The notes beneath the pieces were generated by a model. The model saw only the letters and a program-made list of their open reading frames with translations, had not been told where the DNA came from and searched no databases. Made by a program: the position numbers and the translations under genes. A stretch of DNA of 64,000 nucleotides from Plasmodium coatneyi (Eukaryota; Apicomplexa; Aconoidasida; Haemosporida; Plasmodiidae), in contig NC_033563.1 of assembly GCF_001680005.1 (NCBI RefSeq), positions 1,240,001 through 1,304,000 on the forward strand, read 5' to 3'. Shown here in pieces: positions 46,086-58,462 of this stretch (position 1 is its first letter; each line of letters starts with the position of its first letter).

Positions 46086-47481
46086 TTTTGTGACGCGCTA
46101 AAAAGGTATTCTCTTAGTCAACGTTGAGTTTGTGTTCTAACAAAATTGCGGAAAATAAAACAAGGCTGTGCGTGGAAAAAAAAAAAAAAAGGAAAAACAG
46201 GAAAAAAGAGAGAAAACGCGAAAGCGGAAGAGACAATACTTTTTACAATAAAATATTTCCACTTAAACGTTTCTCCAAATTGTTATTCTTCCCTTTGGAA
46301 CATTTTCCGAAACATTTTGCACTTTTAAAATGCGTGCCCTTTACTTTTCATTTATGCATACAAATGTGGGCATCCGCACGCATGCACAATATGTGGAACA
46401 TTAACACATCCCTTCGTGAGCTTATTCCATGTTCATCCTGCGTGTTTTACATGTGTACGTGCTTACATAACCTCGTTCGCTTGGGAAAAAAAAAAAAAAA
46501 TTCACTGTGCCGCTTCAGCACGTTCCATACTTTTCCTACTCGAAGCTTCACATAAAAAATTGAAGCCGCACAAATGGACTCGGGGAAAGAGAAATTCGCA
46601 AGGCGGAAGCAGTGAGTTTCTCCATACTTCGCGCTCACATATATGCACTCGCGCTGTAGTGCAAAGATACATGCATGCTTATTTTTACACTCCTCTTCGT
46701 GCCATAAGCTCGTTGGCGGGGAGGTAAAACGACGAGCGAACAATGTCTAAAATGCCTTCAGCATGCTGCCAGCGTGCATGTATGGGATATATGCTGCACG
46801 TACGTCGGACCGTTGGGTACCGTGGCCAGCATGGAAGCGGGGGAGCAAAGGGGCAATATAAAACACACATCCAAGGAAGAGTATACCAGCACCATTCCCC
46901 TATGCGTTCCCTCACACAAACGTCTCACCGCGCGAGATGGCACATGCATATCTGTAGTGCTTACTTGTACATTTACCAATCAAGGTCGCGCAGAGTAAGT
47001 CCATTTTTGTCGCCCCAAAGGAGTGCCACAAAAAAATGAAAGAAATTTCACAGGTGTTCACTCGTGATCATCCACACGTTGAAGGAAAAAAAAAAAAAAA
47101 AAAAAACCGTAACTGCGATGGCTCGCTTTGCAAATGTAGCATAGATTGAACAATCCACAAACACACCCTTTAACTTGGGGAAAAAAAATTGACATGGTTA
47201 AGGATAGGAGAAAAATAATTCTTCGCAATAAGCTCAACGGCGCAATTGCGCTTTTTAAAATTACACATATTTTGAACTTAACAGAAATGTGATAAAAAAA
47301 AAAAAAATAAAAGCCTTATTTCGAATGTGATAATCAAATTTTTAATTTTTCTTCGCGTCCCTTTTTCTCCCTATGTTGTTTCTTCACATGGAAGTTTTCT
47401 GTGCCTCCTTACGTTCCACTTCTGGTCGATCCCCTAACTGCCACAAACACAACAGGATATCGTTTAGGCATCTACAAAAAC
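46086..47481. other. divergent promoter region
   Basis: This 1.4-kb region between the ribonucleotide reductase gene (-) and cofactor C gene (+) has A tracts at 46174-46190 and 47083-47106. No coding signal was seen. Confidence 0.55.
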
Positions 47482-49538
47482 ATGGATCAGGACTTGATAA
47501 CAAACGGGTGCGATAACTATGAAGAAATTCTTCACACACATGTAAAAGGTTCATTTTGTTACAGCGTGGTTCTATACATATAGGCACTGTGGAATGCCAT
47601 GTGCATATGCACAAAGGCATGTGATGCTTCCATGGGTGGTGGATGCCCCACGTTTGCCATTTTCAACACACGCATGATACATTCCGTCCTCAGCTTTTTC
47701 CTCGCTGAAAAGTAGCAAACCCATTGGTTTTTACCTCCGAAAAAACGAGCACATGTATTTTTTTCTTTTTCTTTTCCTTTCCTGTCCAAATGTTCCGCTA
47801 GACATTGAACAGCAAGTGCTCCAACTGAAGAGCGCTACACCCTCAGACGATAATGCACTGGCAGAAGTCAACAAGCTCTGCGACAGAAGCATCCACCTGA
47901 AGGATGAGCTGTCCAATGTGTATTTCCAGTTCCTTAAGCACAGTTCGGTCGTGATATACGAAAAGGTGTGTTCAAAGCGGCACCTGCCAATGCACACGAA
48001 CGACCCGCTCTTACAACCACCCCATTCTGCGCCTCCCTTCCATTTTTTCCAGAAACTGAAAGAACTGATAAAAGAAATCGAGTCCTTGAAACATGCGCTC
48101 ATTCAAAACAAAAACAGAGAACAGTTCGAAGTTCTCAATGCAAACTGTGATGACAGTTTTCTCCTTCCCGAGGATGACTCCCCCGAGAATGAAGATGAAA
48201 GCAGAGAACTGAACAACGACTGGGTTGACTTAAACCAGCACAAGTTATCCTTCCAGGATATTCACAATGAAAGGTGCACCCCCAAAATGTTCCCACAATT
48301 ATCCCGCTAACAAAGGCGGCTTAAAAAAAAAAAAAAAAAAAAAAAAACGGTGAGCCCCCTTTAATCGCAACTTATTTCCCTAACTGTAAGAGCAGGATAG
48401 TGAGAGGCCTCGGAGAAACCGAATGTTCAAGCCTACTTCTGGATAACCTGGTACAAAGAAAAAAAAAAAACAAATAAAACAACGCACCGTGAAGTAGTCT
48501 TCCACGCTGCAGTTAGTCCAACAACGTTTATTTTTACCTGAACAGGTCAACTGCGAAGTTGTAATACTCGATGTGCTAAGTTCGGTGTTAATACGGAGAA
48601 TTAAAAACTGCACCATTTGGTAAGTTCGAAGGGGGTCCCTTAAACGGATATCTGTTTCCCCAAATGAACGCTCTTCATAATGTACCCTCCAAATTTGTTT
48701 TTATTCCCACCCCACTCGCTGTTTACACTTTCGCGTTACTCAGGGTCGCGGCGGTGGAGTCGTCCCTCCTAATATATAACTGTGTGGACTGCAATATATT
48801 GACGAATTCGAAGCAAGTTAGGAAAATAAACACGCAAATGTGTATACGTAAATGCACATATACATGTGTGCATTCCTTCCGCGCACACACTGCGCACACA
48901 TATGGTGTAACCCACGTTTGCTTTTTCCCACCGTTTCTTTTACAGATAAGAATACATGACAGCAGCGAAACGAACTTCTATATTAACTCAGTCAGTTCCC
49001 CCATCATAGAGAAGTACACAAATATGATTATCCAAAAATGCCAATAAGGCAGCGTTAAATATGTGGTGTGTATGCATTTGTGTTTTTTTTTATCTTGCCT
49101 GTTCATATTTTTTTTTTTTTTTTTCCTTCTTCCTTACCACTTTTAGCTCGAAACAGCTAGCTTTTTTTCCGTACATTTTGAATTACGATGGCTTGTCAGA
49201 ATTATTAAAAAAAATTAACATAAGCAGAGATTCGGACCAGTGGATGAAAGTTTTAGATTTCAATTGGCAAAACACGCAGGTATTTTAAGGAAAAAGGGAA
49301 AGTATTTCCTAGTAAATAAAAAAATAAAATAATAATAATAAATAATACACCTACTATTCCCCTCTTAATGGAACAAACCCTTTAGGAAAAGTCTCCTAAC
49401 TTTAGTGTATCAGAACAAGCGCAGATGTATCACATAAAAATAGGGAAAAAGGATCTCACGAAAAGTGACCATGAAGGAGCAACAAGTGGCCTACACTTTG
49501 TAGAAAATTTCCCCGAATTTTTAAAAAAAGTAGATTAA
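47482..49538 (+). CDS. TBCC: tubulin-folding cofactor C (TBCC-like)
   Basis: I reconstruct nine exons: 47482-47548, 47802-47965, 48053-48273, 48393-48450, 48546-48619, 48744-48816, 48946-49013, 49147-49279 and 49386-49538 (336 residues, phases consistent). The first donor is the least certain (47541 is an alternative). An N-terminal coiled coil and acidic linker precede the C-CAP/TBCC beta-helix: NCEVVILDVLSSV, LLIYNCVDCNILTN, KQIRIHDSSETNFYINS, then SPIIEN and FFPY. The tail has the cofactor-C W-x-VLDFNW and SPNFSV elements. The typical catalytic Arg of the QLRIH/QQLR motif is matched by the Arg of QIRIH. Cofactor C stimulates GTP hydrolysis by tubulin with cofactors D and E, releasing folded alpha/beta dimers. 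Many tiny exons are typical of such Plasmodium genes. Confidence 0.85.
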
Positions 49539-50684
49539 GAGGAAGTGTGTTCCAGGGAATATCGCCACGGTGTGTCACGTTTGCACAGGTGAAAAAGAGG
49601 AAGGGAAGGTACCTTTTTTCCTACACTTTTCCAACGAGTTATTTTTTTAAGTATCCCTTTTGCGAATCCGCCTCTAAACCGTGTAAAATCACGACGAAAC
49701 AATTAGGCATAATGAAAAGAAGAAAAGAAAAAAAAATCGTTCCAAGTGAGCCGAATGCACATGTGCGTTACGCACCTCGCTTAGGAACGGTTAAATTGTA
49801 CCTTTTGACTAATTTTATTTTAATTTTTTTTTTTCTGCGCTGGTGGTATGAATGCATATATATACATACGCACAGCACAGCATCGCACCGCATCGGGTGT
49901 AGGCCCTTCTTTTTTCCCCTGTAAATTACTCACAAATGGGTGAACAGTTTAGCTGAAATTTTTTCTTCCTTAAGTATCCTACATGTGAAACATAGTACGA
50001 CAATGTGCTGACCAGTTTCTGGCATTCATTTGATAACAGCATAAACAAGGCAAGTGGAGGCCCAGTTACCCCTTCCCCTCCTTGTGCCGCGGTGTTGTGT
50101 TCATATATTATTTGAACCATTAGGGTAAATTTTATGCACCCAACAACGCGGGACCTTGGAGTCACCACATTTTTTAAAAATATCCATTCACGTCATATGA
50201 GGTAACCGCTTGTCACGCATAGAGCCCTAAAAAAAAGGGGAAAAATAAATAAAATAAATGAACACAATTACATGGAACAAAAAATGAAATATTTCAAAAT
50301 GAAGCATAAAACATGAAAAAAAAAAAATAATAATAATAATAATAAAGTCAATTGCAGTTTTACGCGCAACAAAAAAACAACAACATCCTGCATTTTTTCC
50401 CGCTTTTCTTTTAAAAATTATTGGTATTACCAGTTCAGCTACTCACCAATTGTGTATACGAAAACGCAACCGTGCTTCTCATCCTTTCTTCGATTTGCTT
50501 GGCTGACTCACCAGTTTACGAATTTAACAACATCCCTGTGTAGCCTCGATTGAAGGTGTATCCCCCGTGACGTCGCCCCAAGCGTTGCATACATCACACG
50601 GGAAATACAAAACAAATTGGCATATAACGGGAATAAAAAAAAAAAAAATTTCACAACTTCAGTTCAGTGTGAACCCCGTTCAAA
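49539..50684. other. intergenic region upstream of HSP60; possible small - strand gene
   Basis: It holds the TBCC 3' UTR and HSP60 promoter. On the - strand, a frame from about 50168 to 49926 encodes about 80 protein-like residues (a hydrophobic helix with LALFMLLSNECQKLV), and GT/AG signals upstream near 50450 and 50230 could add short exons. I could not find a splice pattern without an implausibly short intron, so no CDS is called. Confidence 0.4.
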
Positions 50685-52620
50685 ATGTTATCTACACTCC
50701 GCGGAAAAGTTATTAACAATGGCAGCTGCACGAAGAAGGGGGTTTCGATTTTAAACGCCGTTCAGAGGAGGAACATATCGAAGGACACACGGTTTGGTAG
50801 CGACGCCAGGATGGCCATGCTCACAGGTAAGAAATGCGTCATTCGGAAAGGAGCTCGAATTATGCTGAACTGGTTGATTTTTGCCCCGTGTAGAAATTAT
50901 CGCGCCACAATATGCACGCGTGTACGCTCGTGAGGGTTCCCATTTCGTGGAGTCTTTACATCACCACGTTTTCGCCTAACCACTTCTTCACTTTGCTTCA
51001 ATATTATACCCCCCCCCAGGATGCAACAAGCTGGCCGACGCCGTGAGCGTGACGCTGGGGCCCAAGGGGCGCAACGTGATCATCGAGCAGTCCTTCGGGT
51101 CACCTAAAATCACCAAAGACGGAGTGACCGTAGCGAAGAGCATCGAGTTCAACAACAAGCTAGCGAACCTCGGGGCGCAAATGGTAAAGCAAGTTGCAGC
51201 AAACACGAATGACAAGGCAGGAGATGGAACAACAACGGCTACCATCCTAGCTAGGTCCATATTTCAACAAGGCTGCAAAGCTGTAGACTCAGGAATGAAC
51301 CCAATGGATTTACTAAGAGGAATAAACAAGGGAGTAGAACGGGTTCTAGAATACCTAAATTCCATAAAAAAAGATGTAACCACAACTGAAGAAATATTTA
51401 ACGTAGCTAGCATTTCAGCCAATGGTGATAAGAACATAGGTCAACTAATAGCAGATACGATGAAGAGGGTCGGAAAGGAAGGCACCATAACTGTTACGGA
51501 GGGAAAAACGTTACAACATGAGCTCGAAATTGTGGAAGGAATAAAATTTGACAGAGGTTACATTTCTCCATATTTTATTAACAACAGTAAAGATCAGAAA
51601 GTAGAACTAGACAAACCATATATCCTCATACATGAGAAGAAAATTTCTAGTGTTAAGTCGTTATTACCCATTTTGGAACATGTGTTACAGAACCAGTCCT
51701 CCCTTTTAGTAATCGCAGAGGACGTAGATAGTGATGCCCTTGCCACCCTCATAGTGAATAAGCTGAGGTTAGGGTTAAAAATATGTGCTGTGAAGGCGCC
51801 TGGATTTGGTGAACACAGAAAGGCCCTCTTACACGATATTGCTGTAATGATAGGAGCAAAAGTGGTAACCGAAGAAGCAGGACTGAAATTAGACGACCCA
51901 GATGTCGTGTCCTATTTAGGAAAAGCCAAGTCAATTAACGTAACAAAGGATAGTACCCTTATCATGGAGGGTGAAGGGAAAAAGGAAGAAATAAATGAAA
52001 GATGCGAAAGTATAAGAAATTCTATTAAGTTAAATACGTCAGATTATGAGAAAGAAAAATTACAAGAACGACTAGCCAAAATAACTGGTGGAGTTGCTCT
52101 TATCAAAGTTGGAGGTATAAGTGAAGTAGAGGTGAACGAAATTAAGGACAGAATACAAGATGCTCTATGCGCAACGAAAGCTGCTGTTGAAGAAGGTATC
52201 GTCCCCGGAGGAGGAAGTGCATTATTATTTGCTTCCAAAGAATTAGATTCGGTGCAAACGGATAATTACGACCAAAGAGTCGGTGTAAATATTATCAAAG
52301 ATGCGTGTAAGGCACCCATCAAGCAAATTGCAGAAAATGCAGGACATGAAGGATCCGTAGTTGCTGGAAACATTTTAAAAGAAAAAAATTGTAACATAGG
52401 ATTTAATGCCCAGGAAGGCAAGTATGTAAATATGATTGAGTCTGGTATTATCGACCCCACCAAGGTTGTCAAGACAGCCATTTCGGACGCAGCTTCTATT
52501 GCTTCACTTATGACCACCACGGAGGTAGCCATTGTCGATTTTAAGGACGCCAAGGCGGACGAGTCCAACTCGCATATGAACGCGGTAAATTCGATGGGTG
52601 ACATGGGAGGCATTTACTGA
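50685..52620 (+). CDS. HSP60: chaperonin HSP60/Cpn60, mitochondrial type
   Basis: Two exons, 50685-50826 and 51020-52620, join in phase 1 to give 580 residues. The first exon encodes a basic, amphipathic leader (MLSTLRGKVINN... and QRRNISKDTRFG) typical of mitochondrial import. The mature protein shows group I chaperonin signatures: TLGPKGRNVIIEQSFGSPKI, KDGVTVAKSIEF, NDKAGDGTTTATILARSIF, the apical-domain FDRGYISPYFIN, APGFGEHRKA, the AAVEEGIVPGGGSALL signature and DPTKVVKTAISDAASIASL. It refolds imported matrix proteins with HSP10 using ATP. The C-terminus ends MGDMGGIY, a shortened Gly-Met tail. The 193-bp intron falls just after the leader. Identification is certain at family level; the organelle assignment rests on the leader. 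Confidence 0.97.
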
Positions 52621-53925
52621 AGGGGGGGACTCCACCCTCAATAGAAGGTGTACAGGTATCCTCTAACTGGTGCGTGTACCCCGCGAGGGATACCCAAGCG
52701 GGGGTCAAACTTGCGTGTTGAGGCTCCCGACCCCAAGTGTGATGTGTACCCAAAATAACAGGCGAACGGCTGGAGCGAAAAACGGTGCATACTGCTCTCC
52801 CCCATTTGCACGCTCAGCTGTACGAATTGTTCGAATGAACCATTCGACCAAGGTAAAAAAAACAGGACACGACATTTTGTAACGGCGGAAGTGTAAACAC
52901 CTCCTGGAGACTCATTTGTTGTCGTGTTTCCCGCTGTGCACACCTTTCGCCAGTAATACTCCAAAAAATGGCACCATCCCTCATTTTTTATTTTAACAAA
53001 TCTGCATAGTTATGTGAAAAAAAAAAAAATTTTCTTTTTTTTTTTTTTTTTTTTCGTCTATAAGGATGTTTCTTATTCTTATGGCTAGCTCAAGTTACTT
53101 TTAAACAAGTGTCCCATTTATTAAATTTTTACTTTTTTTTTTTTTTTCTAATTTTTGAAAATCCCCCTTTTTTAATTTCGCACATACAGTTATTATGTAC
53201 CCTCTAAACTTCTCCGTGTTGTCATTCTTAACTGTATGGCCCCATTTTGAAGCTTCTCCGAGGGCCTGGCCTCACATCGTTGCTGTGCCGCCGTACGTGG
53301 TAAAGCGAAAAGGGTTAGCTGTAAAGCATATTAGCCTTTTCTGAGTTGAAAAGATATGATCTGCATTACCGTTTAGAGGTCCATTTCGTAGGACCATGAG
53401 AAACGTCAGAAATGTCCCTTTTAGAGCATTCCACCAAGTTAGTCACCACCCGCATCGTACACAGTTGGGCCCATTTAGGAAGAGCTTTCCCCGTTGATTG
53501 ACACTTGCGGGGAAGGTGTGAAATGCAAAGCAGCTTCGAGCAGCGTCGAATTGTGATAACTGCTGAGGGGCACACCGCCTGAACCAAACGTAACTCTTAA
53601 CGGGGGTGCAGCATTTCGTTGCTATCGTAGGTGAAATATTCAAGCGGGACCCGCTACGTTGAAGCGGTAGTGCCATTGGCAGAACGACTGTGTGGAAAAG
53701 GCATACAAGAATCTATGTGTATGATGCCTCGCAAATACCCCCACGGGAACGTAAATAAAGGCGCTTCAGTGGGGAAAAAAAAAAAAAAAAAAAAAAAAGT
53801 GAAAAAGGAATATAGCTCTCATTAGTAGTATATCCCCCTAACCCATAAAAGCTCCACGTCCGAAGGTAACCCCCCAGTCATGCTCACCGCAACACACAAA
53901 CGTGAAGGACCATTTTGCCTCCCAA
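52621..53925. other. intergenic region
   Basis: This lies between two + strand genes and holds the HSP60 3' UTR and the next promoter. A/T runs occur at 53018-53055, 53133-53148 and 53775-53798. No gene-like frame was seen. Confidence 0.55.
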
Positions 53926-55629
53926 ATGAACGTTAAAAAATGTTCCACCCTTTTTTCACACCTGCTAAGAGAAAAAGGGCAAATGCCCATTTACACCTTT
54001 CACCGGGTTAGTGATAATTTGCAAAGAATTTACAAGGTACGTTGTAGGAGGTTGCATTCCTTTTGCGAGTTGGGTGCAAGCGAACACAACAGGAGAGGAG
54101 AGGACAAAATCTGCCAAGTAGATAAGAAAATCCAGCTAACCAATGTCAAGCTAGCTGACGCTTTGCACGACTATATAAGTAGTGACGACTCGGATGGAGA
54201 GGAATCGCCCCAGGGGAAGGCAGAAGTGTGTCGTTCTGCTGAAAGATATGATGGAGGTGAACTTCAAAACGGAATGGAAAAGGGAGTTGATCATAAGGAT
54301 TATCCAGACAATTGCGCCAAGCTAAATTCACGCATTAATGGTGAGGGAACCAAATGGGGGTATCCTGGCGGAGGGGAGAACGATTTCCATAACTTAGACG
54401 AAGCGGAGAAAAAACGCGTTAAGACCCTGAGCGATGCCACCAGCAGTCCTGCGATTATGCATGGGGAGATTTCTGACGAGTTAGGAGCAACCTCGAAAAA
54501 GGGAAAACCGAATAGTGATATGCAGCATGCGGAGATGAAGTCGTACTTAAATTGGTACATACAAAGGGAACGTGAAGGTGAATGCGGTACGAGGAGTCAC
54601 CCTCGTGGAGACTACCACCCAAGTGCACTTGACGCAGAACTGAACAAACTGGAAATCGCCCTGAGGCCCTCCCAAAACGATGTTAACAGCATAAAAACGT
54701 TCCTCGCTTTTCTACAGAAGGAAATAAATAAGCATTACAAAAATTGCCACGTAACGCCTTTTGGGTCTATCATCAACGGGTTTTGGACCCGAAACAGCGA
54801 CATAGATATATGCATTCAAATCCCGATACTGCTGAGCAGGAAGGACCAAATAACATTCCTAAAAAAAATCTGCCTCATATTGAACAATTTTAATGATGGA
54901 ATAATTGAGCAGAGATTTTCTGCAAAAGTGCCCATCATTCATTTTTATTGTAAAAGTTTAAGACACTCATTTGAGCTGTCCTGTGATATTTCGGTAAATA
55001 ACATCCTTGCGGTGGTCAACTCTAAGTTAATTCAAAAATATGTAAGCATAGATAAAAGACTACAGTTAATGGGAATTGCATTAAAATATTGGTCGAAAAA
55101 TAGAAATATAAATGACAGATCGAAAGGATTTTTATCGTCATTTTCTTTAATTTTAATGATAATTCACTTTTTGCAATATGTGACGGAGCCCAAAATTCTT
55201 ACCTCCCTTCAAGACATCTCCTTCAAAAGAAATGAAAAACCGTTTTATGTCATGGGTGTTGATTGTAAATTTTGCCAGGACGAGAATGTCATTCGAGAGG
55301 AGCTGCGCAGAATTAATAACTACAACGATGTGTATGTAGACACGTCAACCCTGCTCATTGAGTTCTTCAAATTTTTTGGATACAAATACAAAAGTGGCAT
55401 AATTGCCATACGGGACATAAACGATTATTACCAGAACTTCCAAGCTGTGAGAAGTTACGAGTCCTACTTCCTTTTCGTGGACAACCCCTTTGAAGTGGGC
55501 AAAAATGTGGCTAACGTCCTGCCCCAGAACTACAAAACTATTGTCAACGAAATGCAGCGCGCCTATAAAATTTTAAAGAATAACGGCTCCTGGAGGGACG
55601 TGTGCGGGGCGGACCACGTTCTGGTATAG
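53926..55629 (+). CDS. non-canonical poly(A) polymerase / terminal nucleotidyltransferase
   Basis: A single-exon gene. The frame is open upstream, but the first ATG is at 53926, giving 567 residues. The N-terminus is basic (MNVKKCSTLFSHLL ... KVRCRRLHSF) and may target an organelle. A disordered acidic segment follows. The DNA-polymerase-beta-like nucleotidyltransferase core begins near 245: HVTPFGSIINGFWTRNSDID holds the Gly-Ser (280-281) and metal-binding Asp292/Asp294, and the third Asp is D354 in ELSCDISVNN. The PAP/25A-associated domain is seen in ALKYWSKNRNIND, GFLSSFSLILMIIHFLQ and STLLIEFFKFFGYKY. Such enzymes add A or U tails to RNAs. Substrate and compartment cannot be told from sequence; the basic N-terminus favours mitochondrion or apicoplast. 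Confidence 0.88.
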   Translation: MNVKKCSTLFSHLLREKGQMPIYTFHRVSDNLQRIYKVRCRRLHSFCELGASEHNRRGEDKICQVDKKIQLTNVKLADALHDYISSDDSDGEESPQGKAEVCRSAERYDGGELQNGMEKGVDHKDYPDNCAKLNSRINGEGTKWGYPGGGENDFHNLDEAEKKRVKTLSDATSSPAIMHGEISDELGATSKKGKPNSDMQHAEMKSYLNWYIQREREGECGTRSHPRGDYHPSALDAELNKLEIALRPSQNDVNSIKTFLAFLQKEINKHYKNCHVTPFGSIINGFWTRNSDIDICIQIPILLSRKDQITFLKKICLILNNFNDGIIEQRFSAKVPIIHFYCKSLRHSFELSCDISVNNILAVVNSKLIQKYVSIDKRLQLMGIALKYWSKNRNINDRSKGFLSSFSLILMIIHFLQYVTEPKILTSLQDISFKRNEKPFYVMGVDCKFCQDENVIREELRRINNYNDVYVDTSTLLIEFFKFFGYKYKSGIIAIRDINDYYQNFQAVRSYESYFLFVDNPFEVGKNVANVLPQNYKTIVNEMQRAYKILKNNGSWRDVCGADHVLV

Positions 55630-56104
55630 CGGCGGGGGGGTTTTCATGTGTGCATGTGTAGCTATTTTGCTACTTTGTTATTTTGTAATTTTTCGATTTT
55701 ATTTTTTTTTTTTTTTTTTCACCTGTCTGTTCATGCAAAAATTGCATTAAACGAAAAAGGAGGCGCAAAATGGCTAGCTCTGGAGAATAACATGCAAAAA
55801 AAAAAGAAAAAAAAAATAGTTAGCTACGTAGCAGCAGCCAACTAGCTAAACGGAGCGCTTTTAAATCCCTCCCCCAGGGATTTCAAAGACGGGGTGAAAT
55901 CCGTCGTAACCTTCATATATAACAACCCCCTTCGTTGTCACTTCGACGAAAAATACAAATTGCTGGAAAATGCGCGCACAGGGACTGGCTGTCCAGAACA
56001 TGGCGCGAATATACGAATGTGTCAAATGAGTTAATGTTGCGGTGTGCATGATCGCTATCGACCGCTTTCCCACCAAACCGCATGAACGGTGTAGGTAAAA
56101 ATTG

Positions 56105-56135
<31 letters not shown>
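55630..56135. other. convergent intergenic region ending in A31
   Basis: This 506-bp spacer between the nucleotidyltransferase and RMI1-like genes ends with A31 at 56105-56135. On the coding strand of the - gene, that run is a T31 tract starting directly after its stop codon. Confidence 0.7.
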
Positions 56136-56139
<4 letters not shown>

Positions 56140-58160
56140 TCATCGAGAATAATAACCTCGCTACCTTTATTCACGCTGTCCAATTCATGCATGTTGTGAA
56201 AAAAATCGGACTGAAAAAAACCTTCCGTCAAATCGATCAATTCGTTGCCATTTTTTTTGCTTATGGCATCGCAGCGTTGATCTGTTTTGGCGAAATTTTC
56301 TCCGCTTTTCAGATCACAAAAGTTCTTTCCCTCCGGGTCTTTCGCCTCAAAATGTGTGCGCTCTACATTTTGCAGCGCTTCACCTATTTGGTTTTCACGA
56401 CTTGGCGAATGCGTTTCTGTGAACCGGTTACCCATCATCCGGTTTTCGCTCTCTCTCTTTGTATACGCCTTTAATCCGTTCTTCTTTTCCCAATCATCTG
56501 TACCCATGGGATAATGATCCTTGCGCCCAAAGTTGCCATGTTGGCTGCTAAACTGGCTGTTATATCCATTATTTGTATTGCTTCCATGTTTGAGGTGGCC
56601 ACTCCACTCTCCCCCTACAGCATCACTGAATCTTTGATATCCTGTGTCTTTCAGTTCATTGCTGAGATGTTTGTACTCCGCTTCTTTTGACCAATAAGTG
56701 GGCCCCTCATTTTTATCGTTATATTCGCTCATCCTTGTATAACCCTCGCCAGAGTTTTTCGCATAATTGTCATAACCATTTGTGGTGTATTGCCGATAAT
56801 TATCCTTATCGCAGAAGTAGCTTCTCTCTCTTTCGTAGTCGTTCCTGCTCTGCATTGTGTGCATGCCGTGCATACCGGTGGTGTGTTCACTTTGGTGTCT
56901 CCCCCAGTAGTTACCATGACCCATGTTAAAATTCTCCCCGTTAATCTTTTCCAAACCTTGAAGATGGCTCCACGTACGGTTGCGGTTGTAGTATCCATTC
57001 GGGTTGCTACTCAACCCGCCTATATATTCCGTTCCTTCACTGTGCACATTAGTACGCCTTTCCCATGTATGTTCCCCTTTGTTATGGGGATACTCCTGGT
57101 TAAGTGCATCAAAACTGTGCTGATTAATTCTGTTACATATGTTGGAATTACTTCTGTCCTCCACGTTGGGATGATTCACCCTGTTGACATACCCATTGTT
57201 AAATTGGAAATCATTTTTTGTCGTGTCTTCTACGTAGTAGAATTTCCTGGGGGTGTCATCATTCTGGTTTTCCCTGAACTGGATTTTTTCGCCCATCCCA
57301 ATTCTGTCCTCCCTATAAGCGTAATTTATTGGACCATCCGTTAAATTGATAATATTAGGGTTTTCTCTCTTTCTTAGGGAGGCTTGGTAATCTTGGTTGT
57401 TCTCCACATGGAAGGGGGTCCCTGTGGTGGAGGTCACTTCATCCAGCTGGTCATCCTCCAAAGGGGCACCACCTGTTTCAGATACTTTGCACCCCTTAAA
57501 TAAAATAATCACCTGACTTTTTTTTAACAATAAAGTCCCACGTTGAATGGCGGGTTTGTTATACAAAATAATTTTGGGGTACTTGTAAGTACACTTTTCT
57601 AGGTAGTTAAAATTCTCGTTGTACTCCTTCTCATAGGCATAAATAAAATTATTCCCATCAAAGAGTAGAAACCGAAAAATTCTTCTCCTTTCTGGATTCC
57701 CCTTGTTGGACAGGTAATTCTTGTTCATCCTATTTGTTGTCTTTTTTTTGTCATTTTTTTCGCTTTTCCTCTTCAATTTGTCAAATCGACTGATCCTGCT
57801 ACCATCAGAGGGATCATCATATGGCGAGTCCCCACAGTCTTCTGAACCGTTGGGGGAGTCCTGCCCTTCGTCATCTTCCCCCCCGTCGTCCTCATCATAC
57901 TTGTACAGCCGCTCCCCCACATTGACATAATCAACAATTTCAAAAATGTTTAATCCATCCAGTTGTTGGAGTTCATTCCAGCGGCTGAACCCTTCTGGCA
58001 AGCATCCCCTCGGTCCGGAATAAGTAAGCGGATTTACGATGAAGTGTTCGTACAGTTCTCTGTCCGTTGCATCCCTTTCACACCCCGTGTGTGTTCTGTA
58101 TTTATTTAAAAAGTTGTGGTAATTTATTTTTATAACATTCTTTTCGATTAATTTTTTCAT
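56136..58160 (-). CDS. RMI1: RMI1-like OB-fold protein (putative RecQ-mediated genome instability protein 1)
   Basis: A single-exon gene of 674 residues. The N-terminal 230 residues resemble RMI1: a helical start, LPEGFSRW and LNIFEIVDYVNVG, an acidic linker, then an OB-fold segment with FRFLLFDGNNFIYAYEKEY, YPKIILYNKPAIQRGTLLLK and KSQVIILFKG. The K-I-x-(L/V)-x-N-x-P-x(2)-R-G-x-L-LL pattern is the RMI1/TDRD3 hallmark. RMI1 stabilises the topoisomerase III-RecQ helicase complex that dissolves double Holliday junctions. Residues 240-674 are Asn/Tyr/His/Gly-rich disorder of unknown role. The assignment is by motif only. Because recombination shapes variant antigen families, a dissolvasome subunit is of interest, but its position near SICAvar is probably coincidental. 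Confidence 0.78.
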
Positions 58161-58427
58161 TATTATGGTGATTCATTTTTTCTTTTTTCCCCCCCAAAGT
58201 AATTTCACCTCAGAGCGTTATACGTGGTGATTAGCCCCAGTCCTTTGCACAACTTTGGTGTTATTGTGACATTACGTCATTATGTCATGTGGGGTTGGGG
58301 GACGTGGCAGAGAGGGTGAAAAGAAAAAAAGGAAACATGGGTAAATAGAGGGTACGAATGCCAACTTGAAATTGTTCACTCTGCTCGGCTATGTTGTGCT
58401 TTCCTCCTTCTTCTTCATTTCGTTCCC

Positions 58428-58462
<35 letters not shown>

